Source: an uncultured Lentisphaeria bacterium
GTDB lineage: Bacteria > Verrucomicrobiota > Lentisphaeria > JABSQK01 > CAJWLW01
Length of the DNA stretch: 8,002 bases
Assembly: GCA_913042885.1 (NCBI GenBank)
Contig: CAJWLW010000225.1
Location: 1 to 8,002 of the forward strand
Direction of reading: 5' to 3'
Shown piece after piece: positions 6,853 through 8,002 of the stretch. The notes under the pieces were generated by a model that saw only the letters and a program-made list of their open reading frames with translations, was not told the DNA's origin and did no database searches. The position numbers and the translations under genes are program-made. The number at the start of each line of letters is the position of its first letter. Positions within the stretch are counted from its first letter, which is position 1.

Positions 6853-6900
6853 CACCAGCTACACGAATACAGAACCCCCTAACCAACCGGAAGCCTGATC

Positions 6901-8002
6901 ATGACACGGATTATCTTTGTCGCCAGCCTCGCGCTGCTCGCAACTTTCAATACTTCCGCCGCTGCGATTCACGACATCATCCTCGACAAGAACATGAACG
7001 GCCGCGAACGCCTGCTTGAGATCAAGCGCATCGTCAAGAGCGACACCGATCAGGTGAATTGGCGCGACAGCGACGGCAAAACACCGTTGCGCGAGGCCGC
7101 CAGGTTTGGGGATATCGAAATCGTCAGTTTTCTCATCTCCGCCGGTGCCGACCTTGATATGGTGGACAACAAGAGTCAGGGGCCGCTTCACAAGGCCGCA
7201 AGACACGGACATACCGACATCGCCAAGCTCCTCGTCAGGAGAGGTGCCGATGTCAATGTGGTTGACGATTTGGGCAAGACACCGCTGATGTATGCTTCCG
7301 TCGAGGGCCATGACGGTGTCGCGCAGGTGCTGACGTCTGCGGGCGCCAAAATCGATGCGACCGATGACAGCGGCCAGACGGCGTTGATCATCGCCTGTGA
7401 GTCTGGTCGAGTAACCGTCGTGCCGATCCTGCTCAATGCAAAGGCCGACCCCAACGCCTCAGACAAAAGCGGCCATACGCCGCTGTACCAGGCCTCCTGG
7501 GCTGGATTCCCCATGATTGTTGAGGCGTTGCTGGCCAAGAATGCCGGGGTCCTCGCAGTCGACGAGGATCGTGAAACAGCGCTGCACAAAGCAGCCGAGG
7601 TGCTTCGTCGCGTGAGGCCTGAGAACCCCACGGAGGCCGACGGCTCGGATGCTGTCCCGTTGCGGGCAACCGCTGATTACATCACCGTCGCGAAGCTCCT
7701 GGTCAAGGCCGGCGCTGATGTCTCCGCCACCGACAACAAGGGCGACCAGCCCCTGCACGTTGCCGTGGACGCGGAATCGGTCGAAATGGTCTCGTTGCTC
7801 TTGGCCGCCGGCAGCGACGCGAATGCCACCAATCACAACGGCAACACGCCGCTGCATAAGGCTGCTGCCCAAGGCCTCGCCAATATCATCGAGAAACTGC
7901 TGGCTGGCGGTGCCGATGTCAATGCCCGTGATGACGGCCGCCGTACACCGCTGCGCAAGGCTGCCGACAGCGACGACGCAGATTCCGTGTACCTGTTGTT
8001 GA
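6901..8002 (+). CDS. Exported ankyrin-repeat protein, partial at its C-terminus
   Basis: The frame opens at ATG 6901, preceded by GGAAG (6889-6893) at a spacing of 7 bases, and runs off the window after 367 residues. Residues 1-22 form a Sec signal peptide (hydrophobic MTRIIFVASLALLATF, then an AAA cleavage motif before Ile23), so the protein should be periplasmic, surface or secreted; there is no lipobox cysteine. The mature part is a stack of ankyrin repeats. The TPL-type turns fall at Pro62, 95, 128, (Ala161), 194, (Ala227), then 284, 317 and 350, an exact 33-residue period broken once. The break is an extra 24 residues (about 233-256) inside the sixth repeat. Nine repeats are visible, the last cut. 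Ankyrin stacks bind other proteins; the partner is unknown and no catalytic domain is seen, though one could follow outside the window. The gene appears to have its own promoter. Confidence 0.9.
   Translation, partial: MTRIIFVASLALLATFNTSAAAIHDIILDKNMNGRERLLEIKRIVKSDTDQVNWRDSDGKTPLREAARFGDIEIVSFLISAGADLDMVDNKSQGPLHKAARHGHTDIAKLLVRRGADVNVVDDLGKTPLMYASVEGHDGVAQVLTSAGAKIDATDDSGQTALIIACESGRVTVVPILLNAKADPNASDKSGHTPLYQASWAGFPMIVEALLAKNAGVLAVDEDRETALHKAAEVLRRVRPENPTEADGSDAVPLRATADYITVAKLLVKAGADVSATDNKGDQPLHVAVDAESVEMVSLLLAAGSDANATNHNGNTPLHKAAAQGLANIIEKLLAGGADVNARDDGRRTPLRKAADSDDADSVYLLL

Larger units (their letters stand above)
6576..6900. other. Gene-free gap between the desaturase and ankyrin genes
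   Basis: About 325 bases with no convincing gene. The first half is GC-rich and begins with a small hairpin; the second half, from about 6725, is clearly more AT-rich and should carry the promoter of the ankyrin gene. The 10-mer AACCAACCGG occurs twice (6698-6707 and 6881-6890); the second copy leads into the ribosome binding site of the ankyrin gene. Small frames here have no recognisable product. Confidence 0.5.

Noticed and set aside
6698..6890. Direct repeat AACCAACCGG (two copies) as a mobile-element target site or att site
   Set aside because: The 183-base interval holds no mobile gene or terminal inverted repeats, and two copies of a 10-mer may be chance.

Overview
The window is GC-rich bacterial DNA with six protein-coding genes, two of them cut by the window edges. 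From left to right it holds: an O-antigen ligase-type polytopic membrane protein (minus strand, 3' end beyond base 1); a gene-free stretch of about 490 bases; an amidase-signature hydrolase (plus); a two-gene minus-strand operon encoding a YwlE-like low-molecular-weight phosphatase followed by a ribose-5-phosphate isomerase B / serine hydroxymethyltransferase fusion; a 245-base divergent control region; a membrane fatty acid desaturase (plus); a gap of about 325 bases; and an exported ankyrin-repeat protein (plus, cut at base 8002). No RNA gene, CRISPR array, insertion sequence or phage gene was found.

The O-antigen ligase family protein points to a cell that makes a surface polysaccharide or lipopolysaccharide, so most likely a Gram-negative bacterium. 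The exported ankyrin protein fits an envelope-bearing host but is not diagnostic. The phylum cannot be fixed from this sequence. The enzyme fusion and the mixed gene content would suit an uncultivated environmental lineage, for example of the Planctomycetes-Verrucomicrobia group or a deep proteobacterium, but that is a guess.

The most informative part is the operon at 2975-5172. Its order, phosphatase then RpiB then GlyA, matches the ywlE-ywlF(rpiB)-glyA arrangement known from Bacillus. Here the last two are fused into one 572-residue protein, and the phosphatase overlaps it by an ATGA junction. RpiB makes ribose 5-phosphate, and GlyA makes glycine and methylene-tetrahydrofolate. Both feed nucleotide synthesis, which gives a plausible reason for co-production. 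The phosphatase keeps the threonine that marks protein-arginine phosphatases in the YwlE family.

The other genes look like independent units: amidase (unknown substrate), desaturase (lipid or related acyl substrate) and ankyrin protein (binding role). I see no obvious new defence or mobile system. The points most worth checking are the fusion, the predicted arginine-phosphatase specificity, and the short inverted repeats placed near candidate promoters.
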